DNA of 64,000 nucleotides from Candidula unifasciata (taxonomy: Eukaryota > Mollusca > Gastropoda > Stylommatophora > Geomitridae): assembly GCA_905116865.2 (NCBI GenBank), contig CAJHNH020000489.1, forward strand, positions 196,001 to 260,000, in the 5' to 3' direction. This document shows, one piece after another, positions 34,046-45,759 of this stretch (its first letter is position 1; every line of letters begins with the position of its first letter). The position numbers and the translations under genes were made by a program. The notes beneath the pieces were generated by a model. It was not told the DNA's origin, searched no databases, and saw only the letters and a program-made list of their open reading frames with translations.

Positions 34046-36480
34046 CTAGTCCTTCACATGGCACGTGATAAAGTGGAAAACTAATCGTTCATATGACACG
34101 TGATAAAGAGCACAAACTAATCTTTCATATCACACGGGATAAAGAGGACAAACTAATCCTTCATATGACACGTGATAAAGATTATAAACTAATGCTTCAT
34201 ATGACACGTGATAAAGAGCACAAACTAATCCTTCAAATGACACGGGATAAAGAGGACAAACTAATCCTTCATATGACACGTGATAAAGATCACAAACTAA
34301 TGCTTCATATGACACGGGATAAAGAGCACAAACTAATCCTTCATATGACACGGGATAAAGAGGACAAACTAGTCCTTCATATGACACGGGATAAAGAGCA
34401 CAAACTAATCCTTCATATGACACGGGATAAAGTGGACAAACTAATCCTTCTTATGACACAGGATAAGGAGGACAAACTAATGCTTCACATGACACGTGAT
34501 AAAGAGTACAAACTAATGCTTCATATGACACGTGAAAAAGAGGACAAACTAATCCTTTATATGACACGTGATAAAGAGCACAAACTAATCCTTCATATGA
34601 CACGGGATAAAAAGCACAAACTAATCCTTCATATGACACGTGATAAAGAGCACAAACTAATCCTTCATATTACACGGGATAAAGTGGACAAACTAATCCT
34701 TTTATGACACGTGATAAAGAGGACAAACTAATCCTTCATATGACACGTGATAAAGTGGACAAAATAATCCTTCATATGACACGGGATAAGGAGGACAAAC
34801 TAATGCTTCACATGACATGTGAAAAAGAGGATAAACTAATGCTTCATATGACACGTGAAAAAGAGGACAAACTAATCCTTTGTATGACACGTGATAAAGA
34901 GGACAAACTAATCCTTCATATGACACGTGATAAAGTGGACAAAATAATCCTTCATATGACACGGGATAAGGAGGACAAACTAATGCTTCACATGACACGT
35001 AATAAAGAGGACAAACTAATCCTTCATATGACACGTGAAAAAGAGGACAAACTAATCCTTTATATGACACGTGATAAAGAGGACAAACTAATCCTTTATA
35101 TGACACGTGATAAAGAGGACAAGCTAATCCTTTATATGACACGTGATAAAGAGGACAAACTAATCCTTTATATGACACGTGATAAAGAGGACAAACTAAT
35201 CCTTTATATGACACGTGATAAAGAGGACAAACTAATGCTTCACATGACACGTGATAAAGAGGACAAACTAATCCTTTATATGACACGTGATAAAGAGGAC
35301 AAACTAATGCTTCACATGACACGTGATAAAGAGCACAAACTAATCCTCTTTATGTCACGTGATAAAGAGGACAAACTAATCCTTTATATGACACGTGATA
35401 AAGAGGACAAACTAATCCTTTATATGACACGTGATAAAGAGGACAAACTAATGCTTCACATGACACGTGATAAAGAGGACAAACTAATCCTTCATATGAC
35501 ACGTGATAAAGTGGACAAAATAATCCTTCATATGACACGGGATAAGGAGGACAAACTAATGCTTCACATGACACGTGATAAAGAGGACAAACTAATGCTT
35601 CATATGACACGTGAAAAAGAGGACAAACTAATCCTTTATATGACACGTAATAAAGAGGACAAACTAATGCTTCACATGACACGTGATAAAGAGGACAAAC
35701 TAATCCTTTATATGACATGTGATAAAGAGGACAAACTAATCCTTTATATGACACGTGATAAAGAGGACAAACTAATCCTTTATGTGACACGGGATAAAGA
35801 GGACAAACTAATCCTTCATATGACACGTGATAAAGTGGACAAAATAATCCTTCATATGACACGGGATAAGGAGGACAAACTAATGCTTCACATGACACGT
35901 GATAAAGAGGACAAACTAATGCTTCATATGACACGTGAAAAAGAGCACAAACTAATCCTTTATATGACACGTGATAAAGAGGACAAACTAATCCTTCATA
36001 TGACACGTGATAAAGTGGACAAAATAATCCTTCATATGACACGGGATAAGGAGGACAAACTAATGCTTTACATGACACGTGATAAAGAGAACAAACTATT
36101 GCTTCATATGACACGTGAAAAAGAGGACAAACTAATCCTTTATATGACACGTGATAAAGAGCACAAACTAATCCTTCATATGACACGGGATAAGGAGGAC
36201 AAACTAATCCTTTATATGACACGTGATAAAGAGGACAAACTAATCCTTCATATGACACGTGATAAAGTGGGCAAAAATAATCCTTCATATGACACGGGAT
36301 AAGGAGGACAAACTAATGCTTCACATGACACGTGATAAAGAGCACAAACTAATCCTTTATATGACACGTGATAAAGAGGACAAACTAATCCTTCATATGA
36401 CACGGGATAAAGAGCACAAACTAATCCTTCATACGGCACGTGATAAAGAGCACAAACTAATCCTTCATACGGCACGTGAT
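34046..36480 (+). repeat. 36-bp array, subfamily B, with CACGTG in most units
   Basis: About 68 units with core GTGATAAAGAGGACAAACTA followed by ATCCTTCATATGACAC. The junction between units reads GACACGTGATAA, giving a CACGTG hexamer unless the unit carries the CACGGG variant. A block marked by GTGGACAAAATAATCC recurs at 34755, 34935, 35511, 35835 and 36015, spaced by multiples of 36 (180, 576, 324, 180), which shows higher-order organisation. The 36-bp period leaves a 12-residue repeat (MTRDKEDKLILH type) open for 532 codons forward (34704-36302) and another open in reverse. I treat these as by-products. Confidence 0.97.
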
Positions 36481-37120
36481 TTGACATATTCATGGCATTG
36501 TGGTGCTGGTGTGTCTGTGGATTACCTACCTCCCTGGGCAGCAGCTAGAAATGCCCTGTACCAGTTCTAAAGGAAATATGGGTTGTGTTTCTGCCTTCCC
36601 CTTTAACACGTAGCTAAGGTGGGGCTCACAGTGGGCTCATTCCCCGCCACCAGATGGCCTGCAGGTTTCGCTGAGCTCTTCATGGCTCTATGCATGGCCT
36701 AAGCATGAGTAGTTGGGGCAACTGGATCGTCACGTCCTGAGTCCCTGCGCTTTCACGATAGTTTCCTGTATTCAGGGGGGTTAGCATACTTGTTTCCATT
36801 CCTAAGACTGTTTAGCACACCTCTGGCTCCTTCCCTCCCACCGGGTTTATTATCGATGTTTGCTCCTCTAGATACATTGTGTTTTGCCTGGGGATTCGCA
36901 CCCCCAGTTACCAGGAATACCTCGGGGAGGCTGTGCTCTTCGCCACGCACAATGGTCTTGAGGTAAGAGAGGTTTTGCTAGGTCAAGAGGCTGACACCAC
37001 AATGGACGCTCCTTTCGTGAACAGATATTCACTAGACCTAGGTTGAAGTAAAGGGGGGGGGGGGAACCCACTACCCACAACACCAACACTTCTTACCCCC
37101 TGCCTCTCGAGGCTCAGTCC
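36481..37120. mobile_element. 640-bp insertion in the 36-bp array with 15-bp flanking duplication
   Basis: The array stops after CATACGGCACGTGAT (36466-36480). Unique sequence follows for 640 bp, and the array resumes with the same CATACGGCACGTGAT at 37121-37135. That spelling is rare in the array (most units read CATATGACACGTGAT), which supports a target-site duplication, although one neighbouring unit at 36430 also has it. The insert has no long reading frame, no terminal inverted repeat that I can see and no poly-A tail. It includes a run of about 11 G near 37053. Its class is unknown. Confidence 0.6.
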
Positions 37121-37260
37121 CATACGGCACGTGATAAAGAGCACAAACTAATCCTTCACATGACGATTAAAAGAGACGAAAAAATAGTTTTTCAAATGAT
37201 GAGTGATAGAGAGGACAAAATAATCTTTTAAATGACGAGTTATTGAGAGGACAAGGTAAT
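37121..37260 (+). repeat. 36-bp superfamily, degenerate units
   Basis: The array resumes after the insertion with about four divergent units (GAGTGATAGAGAGGACAAAATAAT type). Confidence 0.85.
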
Positions 37261-37261
37261 T

Positions 37262-37289
37262 CTTTTTTTTTGGGGGGGGGGGGGGGAGT

Positions 37290-37331
<42 letters not shown>
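37262..37331 (+). repeat. G-run inside the 36-bp superfamily
   Basis: A T-run followed by about 60 G with one AGT interruption. It could fold as a G-quadruplex or could be a sequencing or assembly artefact. Confidence 0.9.
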
Positions 37332-37339
37332 GAGAAGTT

Positions 37340-37850
37340 ATAGAGAGGGCAAACTAATTTTTCTACGTGACGAGTGATAGAGGTGGAAAACTCATCTTTC
37401 ACGTGACGAGTGATAGAGGTGGAAAACTCATCTTTCATGTGACATGTGATAGAGGTGGAAAACTCATCTTTCATGTGACATGTGATAGAGGTGGAAAACT
37501 CATCTTTCATGTGACATGTGATAGAGGTGGAAAACTCATCTTTCATGTGACATGTGATAGAGGTGGCAAACTCATCTTTCATGTGACATGTGATAGAGGT
37601 GGAAAACTCATCTTTCATGTGACATGTGATAGAGGTGGCAAACTCATCTTTCATGTGACATGTGATAGAGGTGGAAAACTCATCTTTCATGTGACATGTG
37701 ATAGAGGTGGAAAACTCATCTTTCATGTGACATGTGATAGAGGTGGAAAACTCATCTTTCATGTGACATGTGATAGAGGTGGCAAACTCATCTTTCATGT
37801 GACATTTGATAGAGAGGACAGACTAATCTTTCAGGTGACAGGTGGATAGA
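37340..37850 (+). repeat. 36-bp array, subfamily C
   Basis: About 14 nearly identical units with core GTGATAGAGGTGGAAAACTC followed by ATCTTTCATGTGACAT. The CACGTG of subfamily B is replaced by CATGTG here. Confidence 0.95.
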
Positions 37851-38180
37851 GATGACAAACTAATTTTCCAGGTGACAGGTAGATATAGATGACCAACTAA
37901 TTTTCCAGGTGACAGGTGGATAGAGATGACCAACTAATTTTCCAGGTGACAGGTGGATAGAGATGACAAACTAATTTTCCAGGTGACAGGTGGATAGAGA
38001 TGACAAACTAATTTTCCAGGTGACAGGTAGATATAGATGACCAACTAATTTTCCAGGTGACAGGTGGATAGAGATGACCAACTAATTTTCCAGGTGAAAG
38101 GTGGATAGAGATGACAAACTAATTTTCCAGGTGACAGGTGGATAGAGGTGACCAACTAATTTTCCAGGTGACAGAGAGGT
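37850..38180 (+). repeat. 37-bp array, subfamily D of the same superfamily
   Basis: About nine units with core GGTGGATAGAGATGACAAAC followed by TAATTTTCCAGGTGACA. The unit is one base longer than subfamilies A-C but clearly related to them. Confidence 0.93.
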
Positions 38181-38274
38181 GTTATCATTGTGGCTCATTC
38201 CCCGCTACTCCCAGACACCAGACACAGGACACCCAAGATATGCTCCCAGCTGGCCCATGATAACAATCCGCCTG

Positions 38275-38313
38275 ACCCCCTCCCCCCCCCCACCCCCCCA
38301 CCCCCCCCCCCCC

Positions 38314-38407
<94 letters not shown>

Positions 38408-38440
38408 TGACCCTCCCCCCCCCCCCCCCCCCCCCCCCAC
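38275..38440 (+). repeat. Long C-run
   Basis: About 165 bp almost entirely C with scattered A and T and one GA interruption. The poly-proline and poly-glycine frames across it are meaningless. Length accuracy is doubtful in any assembly. Confidence 0.9.
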
Positions 38441-38489
38441 CCAGCTCCCGGGAGGTGTCATAGTTTATATCTGGCTATTCGAATGTTTG

Positions 38490-38640
38490 TACTTTAAAAT
38501 ATTTTTTTTAGCTTTACTAAAACTCCGTTGAAAAGTTCTCGTTTTTTCCTCTATTCTTGATCTGGCCTTTTTCCGGAACTTCATTATTGTATGCACATCC
38601 GTTTTACATATTCTGTTTTGTGATAAATAACAATCTTCCT
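38490..38640 (+). mobile_element. Dispersed repeat family, copy 1 (partial)
   Basis: Shares AAAGTTCT..GTT..TTCCTC and TATGCACATCCGTTTTACA with the segments at 39790-39995 and 53395-53670. No coding sequence is present. It is probably a short interspersed element or the 3' end of a larger one. Confidence 0.5.
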
Positions 38641-39056
38641 TTGCCTCCCCTCCCCCACGCACCCACCCCTACCCCCTATACTTTAACATTTTGTGTGATG
38701 GCTTCCCCTCCTCCCGGCCAATTCTCCCCACCCTGTGTGCACCCCAACTAGCCCTACCCTTAGGGACCATTCTGGAACACCCGCATTTGGAGTGTCCATG
38801 ACCTTTGTAACTACTTCCACGTTCACTTCCGGTGGCTGGCATGTATTCGTCCAAGGTCACCAAAATGGCGCAGGTTGCACGCAAGAAAATTGTAGTTCCT
38901 TTTCTGTAGTTAAGTCTGTGTGCACCCATCCAGCTCGGCGGCAGAACACATTCTGCTGAGTGGATAGCTGTCTGTCTAAATCGTCTACTTGTCTATCCAC
39001 AAAAACGTCTGTCTGTCTGTTTTCTCTGGTGTCTGCGCCAGAGTAAACGTGTTTGA
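38641..39056. other. Unique sequence
   Basis: About 415 bp, C-rich at its start. No gene or element is recognised. Confidence 0.4.
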
Positions 39057-39475
<419 letters not shown>

Positions 39476-39789
39476 TCTTAATTAGGCGAATACATTGATT
39501 CCTGTTTATGTTTATTGTCTTTAATATTTATGAACGATCTATCTGTTTATTTATTCACTACACATCTTTGTCTCGTACCTTGGCAGGATTCTGTCGCTTA
39601 TTTACTGAATTGTCTCCTGTATATATTGAATTTTTCCTAATTATTAGTTGAATTGTACTATGAATTGTGTTTAAAAATGTCCCAATTGTTCATTGGAATA
39701 TACAGTGTATTTGCTGATCTTCCAGTGTTTGCTAAGTGTGTTTGTTCTTCTTGACGTTCATCACCTGTTCTGTGTGTTCGTCCTCCTTC
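39476..39789. other. Unique AT-rich sequence
   Basis: About 310 bp with no recognisable gene or element. Confidence 0.4.
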
Positions 39790-39995
39790 GGAGTCTAATC
39801 TGTTTCTAGAACCTGAGTCTTGTGTGCACATCCGTTTCACAGATCTGGCTCTTTGTTTCTTGTCTCAGTTGAAGACACTGAAGGATGCACGCACTTGGTT
39901 GACTCCTACGTCATGCTTTCTGGGAAGGAAGTAGTCTATTATCCGCCCCTCCCATCCCGCCCCCAGAAAGAGGGTCCCGTAACCCACAAGAATAT
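39790..39995 (+). mobile_element. Dispersed repeat family, copy 2
   Basis: Shares TGTGCACATCCGTTTCACA, TTTCTTG, GACTCCTACG and GGGTCCCGTAACCCACA, in that order, with the copy at 53395-53670 (TGTGCATCCATTTTACACA, TTTCTTG, GACTCTTACG, GGGCCCTGTAACCCACA). Collinearity over about 200 bp supports common descent. Confidence 0.6.
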
Positions 39996-40549
39996 GTTTG
40001 CTAATTTTCTCTTGCCGTTTTCTTGTCGTGGCCTTCCGTGCATCCAAGAATTCTAGCCTTGGAACTGTTTAAATGTATTGACCCTTGCCTTCAAGGTGGG
40101 TTTCGCTGTCTGAGTGCATATATTGAGTGTGTGTGTGTGTGAGCCCGCACGAGTGCGTGTGTAATGAGTGTGTTGACATAGAGAAGATGAGAAGAAGCCT
40201 CGGCATTTCCGAGTTGTACCCGCACGTCTGCCAGAAAGACTTGTCGACGTCCCTGATCGAAGAGATTAGTTCGTGGACAGGAGAGCGACATCTGGCCCCA
40301 GATGAAGTGTGTCTCGGGCTTTGAGTTGAGCTGGAGTCGATGGAGTGCTCTTGTTGCCTCCCAGCCTGCTCCGTTCAGACTGAGCCCTGTGGGTGACTGA
40401 TGAGGGGTTCTCTTGTCGATGTTTAAGACAGCTTCATCATTGTTCTATCGATACAGTTGGAGAATTTCCCCGTCTATTGTGTCACATGTGCACTTGTCGC
40501 CAACAGCTGAAGCAACAGCGATTTTGATAAGAGTCTAAAGTTCTAGAGT
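39996..40549 (+). other. Mostly unique sequence with one short reading frame
   Basis: About 550 bp. A short TG run lies near 40128. A frame ending at 40324 contains an ATG near 40187 and about 45 codons (MRRSLGISELYPHVCQ onward) with a less biased composition than the repeat frames. It matches no domain I know, so it is not called as a gene; an isolated exon remains possible. Confidence 0.3.
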
Positions 40550-40554
40550 TTCTG

Positions 40555-40915
40555 TTGACACCAAGCTTCTTTGTTCCGTCCACCAAGTTTTTATGTTCTG
40601 TCCGCAAAGTTTCCATGTTCTGTCCAAGTTTTTATGTTCCCTCCACCAAGTTTCCATGTTCTGTCCGCAAAGTTTCCATGTTCTGTCCGCCAAGCTTTTA
40701 TGTTCTGTCCGCAAAGTTTCCATGTTCTGTCCACCAAGTTTTTATATTCTGTCCACCAAGTTTTTATGTTCTGTCCACCAATTTTTTATGTTCTGTCCAC
40801 CAAGTTTCCATGTTCTGTCCACAAAAGTGTCTATGTTCTGTCCACAAGTTTTTTTAATGTTCTGTCCACAATGCTTTTATGTTTTCTCGCTAAAGTTTTT
40901 ATGTTCTATCATGTG
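40555..40915 (+). repeat. 20-22-bp minisatellite array
   Basis: About 16 units with core ATGTTCTGTCCACCAAGTTT; some units have CCGCAAAG in place of CCACCAAG. Confidence 0.93.
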
Positions 40916-40917
40916 AT

Positions 40918-41470
40918 GCAGACTTGTCTCACTTGTAACGAAGAGTTTTTTCACTTCTCACGTACAGTTGTTCCACTTGTGACGTAGAGTTGTTCTACTT
41001 GTGACGTAGAGTTCTTTCACGTGAGACGTAGAGTTCTTTCACTTGTGACGTAGAGTTGTTCCACTTGTGACGTAGAGTTGTTTCACATGAGACATAGAGT
41101 TGTTCCACTTGTGATGTAGTTATTTTACCTATGACGTAGAGTAGTTTCACATGAGACGCAGACTTGTCTCCCTTGTGACGTAGAGTTGTTTCACATGTGA
41201 CGCAGACTTGTATCGCTTGTGACGTAGAGTTGTTCCACTAGTGACGTAGAGTTGTTTCACTTGAGACGCAGACTTGTCTCGCTTGTGACGTAGAGTTGTT
41301 CCACTTGTGACGTAGAGTTGTTTCACTTGTGACGTAGAGTTGTTTCACATGTGACGTAGAGTTGTTTCACATGAGACGCTGACTTGTCTCACTTTTGACG
41401 TAGAGTTGTTCCACTTGTGACGTAGTTATGTCACTTATGACGTGGAGTTGTCTAACATGTGACATAGTGA
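40918..41470 (+). repeat. 22-bp minisatellite array with TGACGTAG in each unit
   Basis: About 25 units with core CTTGTGACGTAGAGTTGTTC, with GAGACGCAG and GAGACGTAG variants. The period is confirmed by GACGTAGAG at 40981 and 41003. TGACGT is a CRE half-site, here repeated every two helical turns. Confidence 0.95.
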
Positions 41471-41754
41471 CACAGATTTACCTCTTTTGCCAGCGAGAAT
41501 TTCTTCGTCTTTTTTTTTTCCTTGGTGTTTATAAATGCATTTTATTATATGCTCATAAAATACTTTATTGACAATAAACAACTGCTATGTGAAAGGTGAG
41601 TGCTTGGAAGGGCCAAATGTAAGACGGGCCTGCGTGCCCAGTTTGTTACCCTTAGAAAGAAAAAAAATTGTTCGTTTATTCGTTCTGATGTGACGTAGAG
41701 TTTTCTCACTTGGGATGTACAATTCTCTCTCTGTATCTGTTTATTTGCCGTACA
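41471..41754. other. Unique spacer
   Basis: About 280 bp, AT-rich, with one further TGACGTAGAG word near 41690. An AATAAA lies near 41570 but has no gene to serve. Confidence 0.4.
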
Positions 41755-42105
41755 ATCACTTTTCTCTGCAGCAACTTACCACTTTGTCTGAGCCAGTGCT
41801 CCACGAGACTTGCCCCACTTCTGCCTGCAGCAACTTACCACCTTGTCCGAGCCAGTGCTCCACGCGAGTTGTTCCACTTCTGCCTGGAGGAACTTACCAT
41901 ATTGTCCGAGCCAGTGCTCCACGCGAGTTGTCGCACTTCTGCCTGGAGGAACTTACCACCTTTTCCGAGCCAGTGCTCCACGCGAGTTGTCCCACTTCTG
42001 CCTGGAGCAACTTACGACCTTGTCTGAGCCAGTGCTCCACGAGAGTTGTCCCACTTCTGTCTGCAGCAACCTACGACCTTGTCTGAGCCAGTGCTCCACA
42101 ACTGA
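41755..42105 (+). repeat. 59-bp minisatellite array
   Basis: Six units with landmarks GAGCCAGTGCTCCACGCGAG, TTGTCCCACTTCTGCC and GCAACTTACCACC. The period is confirmed by CCAGTGCTCC at 41793 and 41852. Confidence 0.95.
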
Positions 42106-42920
42106 CGAGAATTACTGACGCTCCTGTCTCCCAACACTTCCTGTTCTGTCGTCTGTTGAGAACACCAAATATATCCATATATGATGAGTCTCCGAGGCGA
42201 GAAATTAAGTAGCTCTGGGAAGAGAAACTAGATTAAACAACACAAGAGTGACAATTGATTTTCCTCTCTGTGTTCCAGTGATCTCCTGAAAGGACTGCTC
42301 CACAGAATGACAACGGCTCGCATTCTTCACCAACGACAGACACGACAAAAACGCCACGTTTTCTCGCGAAAAGGCCAACATAAAAACTGTGTTTGGCAAC
42401 ATTTTCCGAATGTAACGTTTGAACGGCTGGCCAGGAATGCGGCTGTGAACACGGAATCCGCTTATAAAACAGTTCGGATATTGGAAAGGTCATCTGTGGA
42501 GACACGGGAAGTATAGTGCGTTTCAAAACTCGTGTCCTCACACTTTATTACAGGACTTGAAAACTCCCGTATGAATCAACAAGAATTTTAGTGATTGGCC
42601 TTAGATTCCCCATGTCCTTGTGATTTCATAACTTACAGTTGCACATGTGTTGCCGTTTTTTGAAGCAGCGAATTTCTGTTATCTTTATTAGACTAATATT
42701 CTCTGCGCTCCTCAAAGAATAGAAAATAAAGTAACTGACACTCGCATGGAGATGGTTTTAGAAATCAGTTGACATGTGCAGCGCTGAATGGTGATCTTGA
42801 TAGCCTATACGGCATACAAAGAAAAGTTAGCAGTTACTGAAGATAAACTGGAGATGAGCACCTGAGAGTGACACGCCTATGAAACTCGTGCAAACTGATG
42901 CTTTGAACAGTTGACGTTAC
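42106..42920. other. Unique sequence
   Basis: About 815 bp without repeats. Frames of 60-100 codons exist on both strands near 42205-42541 but show no motif I recognise. Confidence 0.4.
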
Positions 42921-42975
42921 CCAGTTGACTGTGAGCGTGCTGACTGTGAGCGTGCTGACTGTGAGCGTGCTGACT
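42921..42975 (+). repeat. 15-bp repeat, three to four copies
   Basis: Tandem copies of CTGACTGTGAGCGTG. Confidence 0.95.
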
Positions 42976-43324
42976 GTGTTCCGATTGTCCACATACCACA
43001 AAGAAAGGAACATGAAAACTTGATATTTGCATATATATATATTTGAAAAAGAGAAACGTCTAACGACGACATGATTATTACTAGGCTGCAAGTCAAATGT
43101 CAACAACTTTCACAGAACGGTGACCCAATTACAAATGTTTAAAGTTGTTCACGACTTCTGGGGCAGACTGTAGAAGACAGACCATGAAATAGAAGTGGTC
43201 AAACGTGACTTGTCTTGTGGGTGCACAGTCCAGGTCACAGGTTGAACAAGATGTTGGTTATCGTAAATATATATGTCTCACAAGGTTCACACCTGGCTTC
43301 TATGAGGCACATATATATCACTAC
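42976..43324. other. Unique spacer
   Basis: About 350 bp with no gene or element recognised. Confidence 0.4.
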
Positions 43325-44812
43325 TAGATTGTGTGTAAGATACACATTGACAGACATTCCAACTAGATATTGTGTGTAAGATACACACTTGACAGACATA
43401 TCAACTAGATATTGTGTGTAAGATACACATTTGACAGACATATCAACTAGATATTGTGTGTAAGATACACATTTGACAGACATATCAACTAGAGATATTG
43501 TGTGTAAGATACACATTTGACAGACATATCAACTAGATAGTGTGTGTAAAATAAACATTTGACAGACATATCAACTAGATATATTGTGTGTGAGATACAC
43601 ATTTGACAGACATATCAACTAGATATTGTGTGTAAGATACACATTTGACAGACATATCAACGAGATATAGTGTGTAAGATACCTATTTGACAGACTTGTC
43701 AACTAGATAGTGTGTGTAAGATACACATTTGACAGACATGTCAACTAGAGGCATTGTGTGTAAGATACACGTTTGACAGACTTGTCAACTAGAGATATTG
43801 TGTGTAAGATACACATTTGACAGACATGTCAACTAGAGAGATTGTGTGTAAGATACACATTTGGCAGACATGTCAACTAGAGAGATTGTGTGTAAGATAC
43901 ACATTTGACAGACTTGTCAACTAGAGATATTGTGTTTAAGATACACATTTGACAGACATGTCAACTAGAGAGATTGTGTGTAAGAGACACATTTGACAGA
44001 CATGTCAACTAGAGAGATTGTGTGTAAGATACACATTTGACAGACTTGTCAACTAGAGATATTGTGTGTAAGATACACATTTGACAGACATGTCAACTAG
44101 AGATATTGTGTGTAAGATACACATTTGACAGACATATCAACTAGATATTGTGTGTAAGATACACATTTGACAGACATGTCAACTAGAGATATTGTGTGTA
44201 AGATACACATTTGACAGACTTGTCAACTAGAGATATTGTGTGTAAGATACACATTTGACAGACACATCAACTAGAGATATTGTGTGTAAGATACACATTT
44301 GACAGACACATCAACTAGAGATATTGTGTGTAAGATACACATTTGACAGACTTGTCAACTAGAGATATTGTGTGTAAGATACACATTTGACAGACCTGTC
44401 AACGAGAGATATTGTGTGTAAGATACACATTTGACTGACACATCAACGAGAGATATTGTGTGTAAGATACACATTTGACAGACTATCAACTAGAGATATT
44501 GTGTGTAAGATACACATTTGACAGACTTGTCAACTAGAGATATTGTGTGTAAGATACACATTTGACAGACATATCAACTAGAGATATTGTGTGTAAGAAA
44601 CACATTTGACAGACTTGTCAACTAGAGAGATTGTGTGTAAGATACACATTTGACAGACATGTCAACTAGAGATATTGTGTGTAAGATACACATTTGACAG
44701 ACTTGTCAACGAGAGATATTGTGTGTAAGATACACATTTGACAGACATATCAACTAGAGATATTGTGTGTAAGATACACATTTGACAGACATGTCAACTA
44801 GAGATATTGTGT
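43325..44812 (+). repeat. 44-bp minisatellite array with an inverted repeat in each unit
   Basis: About 34 units of 42-44 bp with landmarks TTGTGTGTAAGATACACATT, TGACAGACATGTCAAC and TAGAGATA. Units with CATGTCAA contain TTGACA-GACA-TGTCAA, a 6-bp inverted repeat around four bases; the CATATCAA variants break it. Confidence 0.95.
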
Positions 44813-44819
44813 TTACCCT

Positions 44820-45452
44820 ACATAAATATTATTTAGACATTTCTAGAGAGGTATCACTTAGACATTTTCTAGAAAGGTATCACTTAGACATTTTCTAGAG
44901 AGGTATCACTTAGACATTTTCTAGAGAGGTATCACTTAGACATTTTCTAGAGAGGTATCACTTAGACATTTTCTAGAGAGGTCTCACTTAGACATTTTCT
45001 AGAGAGGTCTCACTTAGACATTTTCTAGAGAGGTATCACTTAGACATTTTCTAGAGAGGTATCACTTAGACATTTTCTAGAGAGGTATCACTTAGACATT
45101 TTCTAGAGAGGTATCACTTAGACATTTTCTAGAGAGGTATCACTTAGACATTTTCTAGAGAGGTATCACTTAGACATTTTCTAGAGAGGTATCACTTAGA
45201 CATTTTCTAGAGAGGTATCACTTAGACATTTTCTAGAGAGGTATCATTTAGACATTTTATAGAGAGGTATCACTTAGACATTTTCTAGAGAGGTATCACT
45301 TAGACATTTTCTAGAGAGGTCTCACTTAGACATTTTCTTGAGAGGTATCACTTAGACATTTTCTAGAGAGGTATCACTTAGACATTTTCTAGAGAGGTAT
45401 CACTTAGACATTTTCTAGAGAGGTATCACTTAGACATTTTCTAGAGAGGTAT
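44820..45452 (+). repeat. 26-bp minisatellite array
   Basis: About 24 units with core TTTCTAGAGAGGTATCACTT followed by AGACAT. It is very homogeneous. It abuts the 44-bp array with no spacer beyond about 10 bp. Confidence 0.95.
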
Positions 45453-45620
45453 CACAGATATATCACATAGACTAGCCAAACACCTCATCGATGTTTGTGA
45501 GACACATCTTAGATATATCACATAGACTAGCCAAACACCTCATCAATGTTTGTGAGACACATCTTTGACAGATATATCACATAGATTAGTGAAATACCTC
45601 AATAATGTTTGTGAGACAAA
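45453..45620 (+). repeat. 57-63-bp repeat, about three copies
   Basis: Units share TATATCACATAGACTAGC, AAACACCTCAT and ATGTTTGTGAGACAC. Confidence 0.85.
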
Positions 45621-45759
45621 TTGATGACAGGGAGGTATGTATAAAGCATTGACCAGAAATTAGTCTTTGAGAGCAGTGGCTGACGTAGAAAAAGTATTTT
45701 TTGGACCTTTCTGGCAGCGAAGACCTGGGATCTCCTAATCTGTTTCATAGGTGTTTAAC

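Noticed and set aside
34704..36302. 532-codon frame with a 12-residue charged repeat
   Set aside because: It follows directly from the 36-bp unit; reverse frames are equally open and the array continues beyond the frame on both sides.
37262..38440. G and C runs as telomeric sequence
   Set aside because: They lack the TTAGGG-type hexamer unit and lie inside interstitial arrays.
38190..38531. Proline-rich or glycine-rich protein
   Set aside because: It is translation of a C homopolymer tract.
42205..42541. Small reverse-strand gene
   Set aside because: Short overlapping frames on both strands, no domain, no supporting signals.
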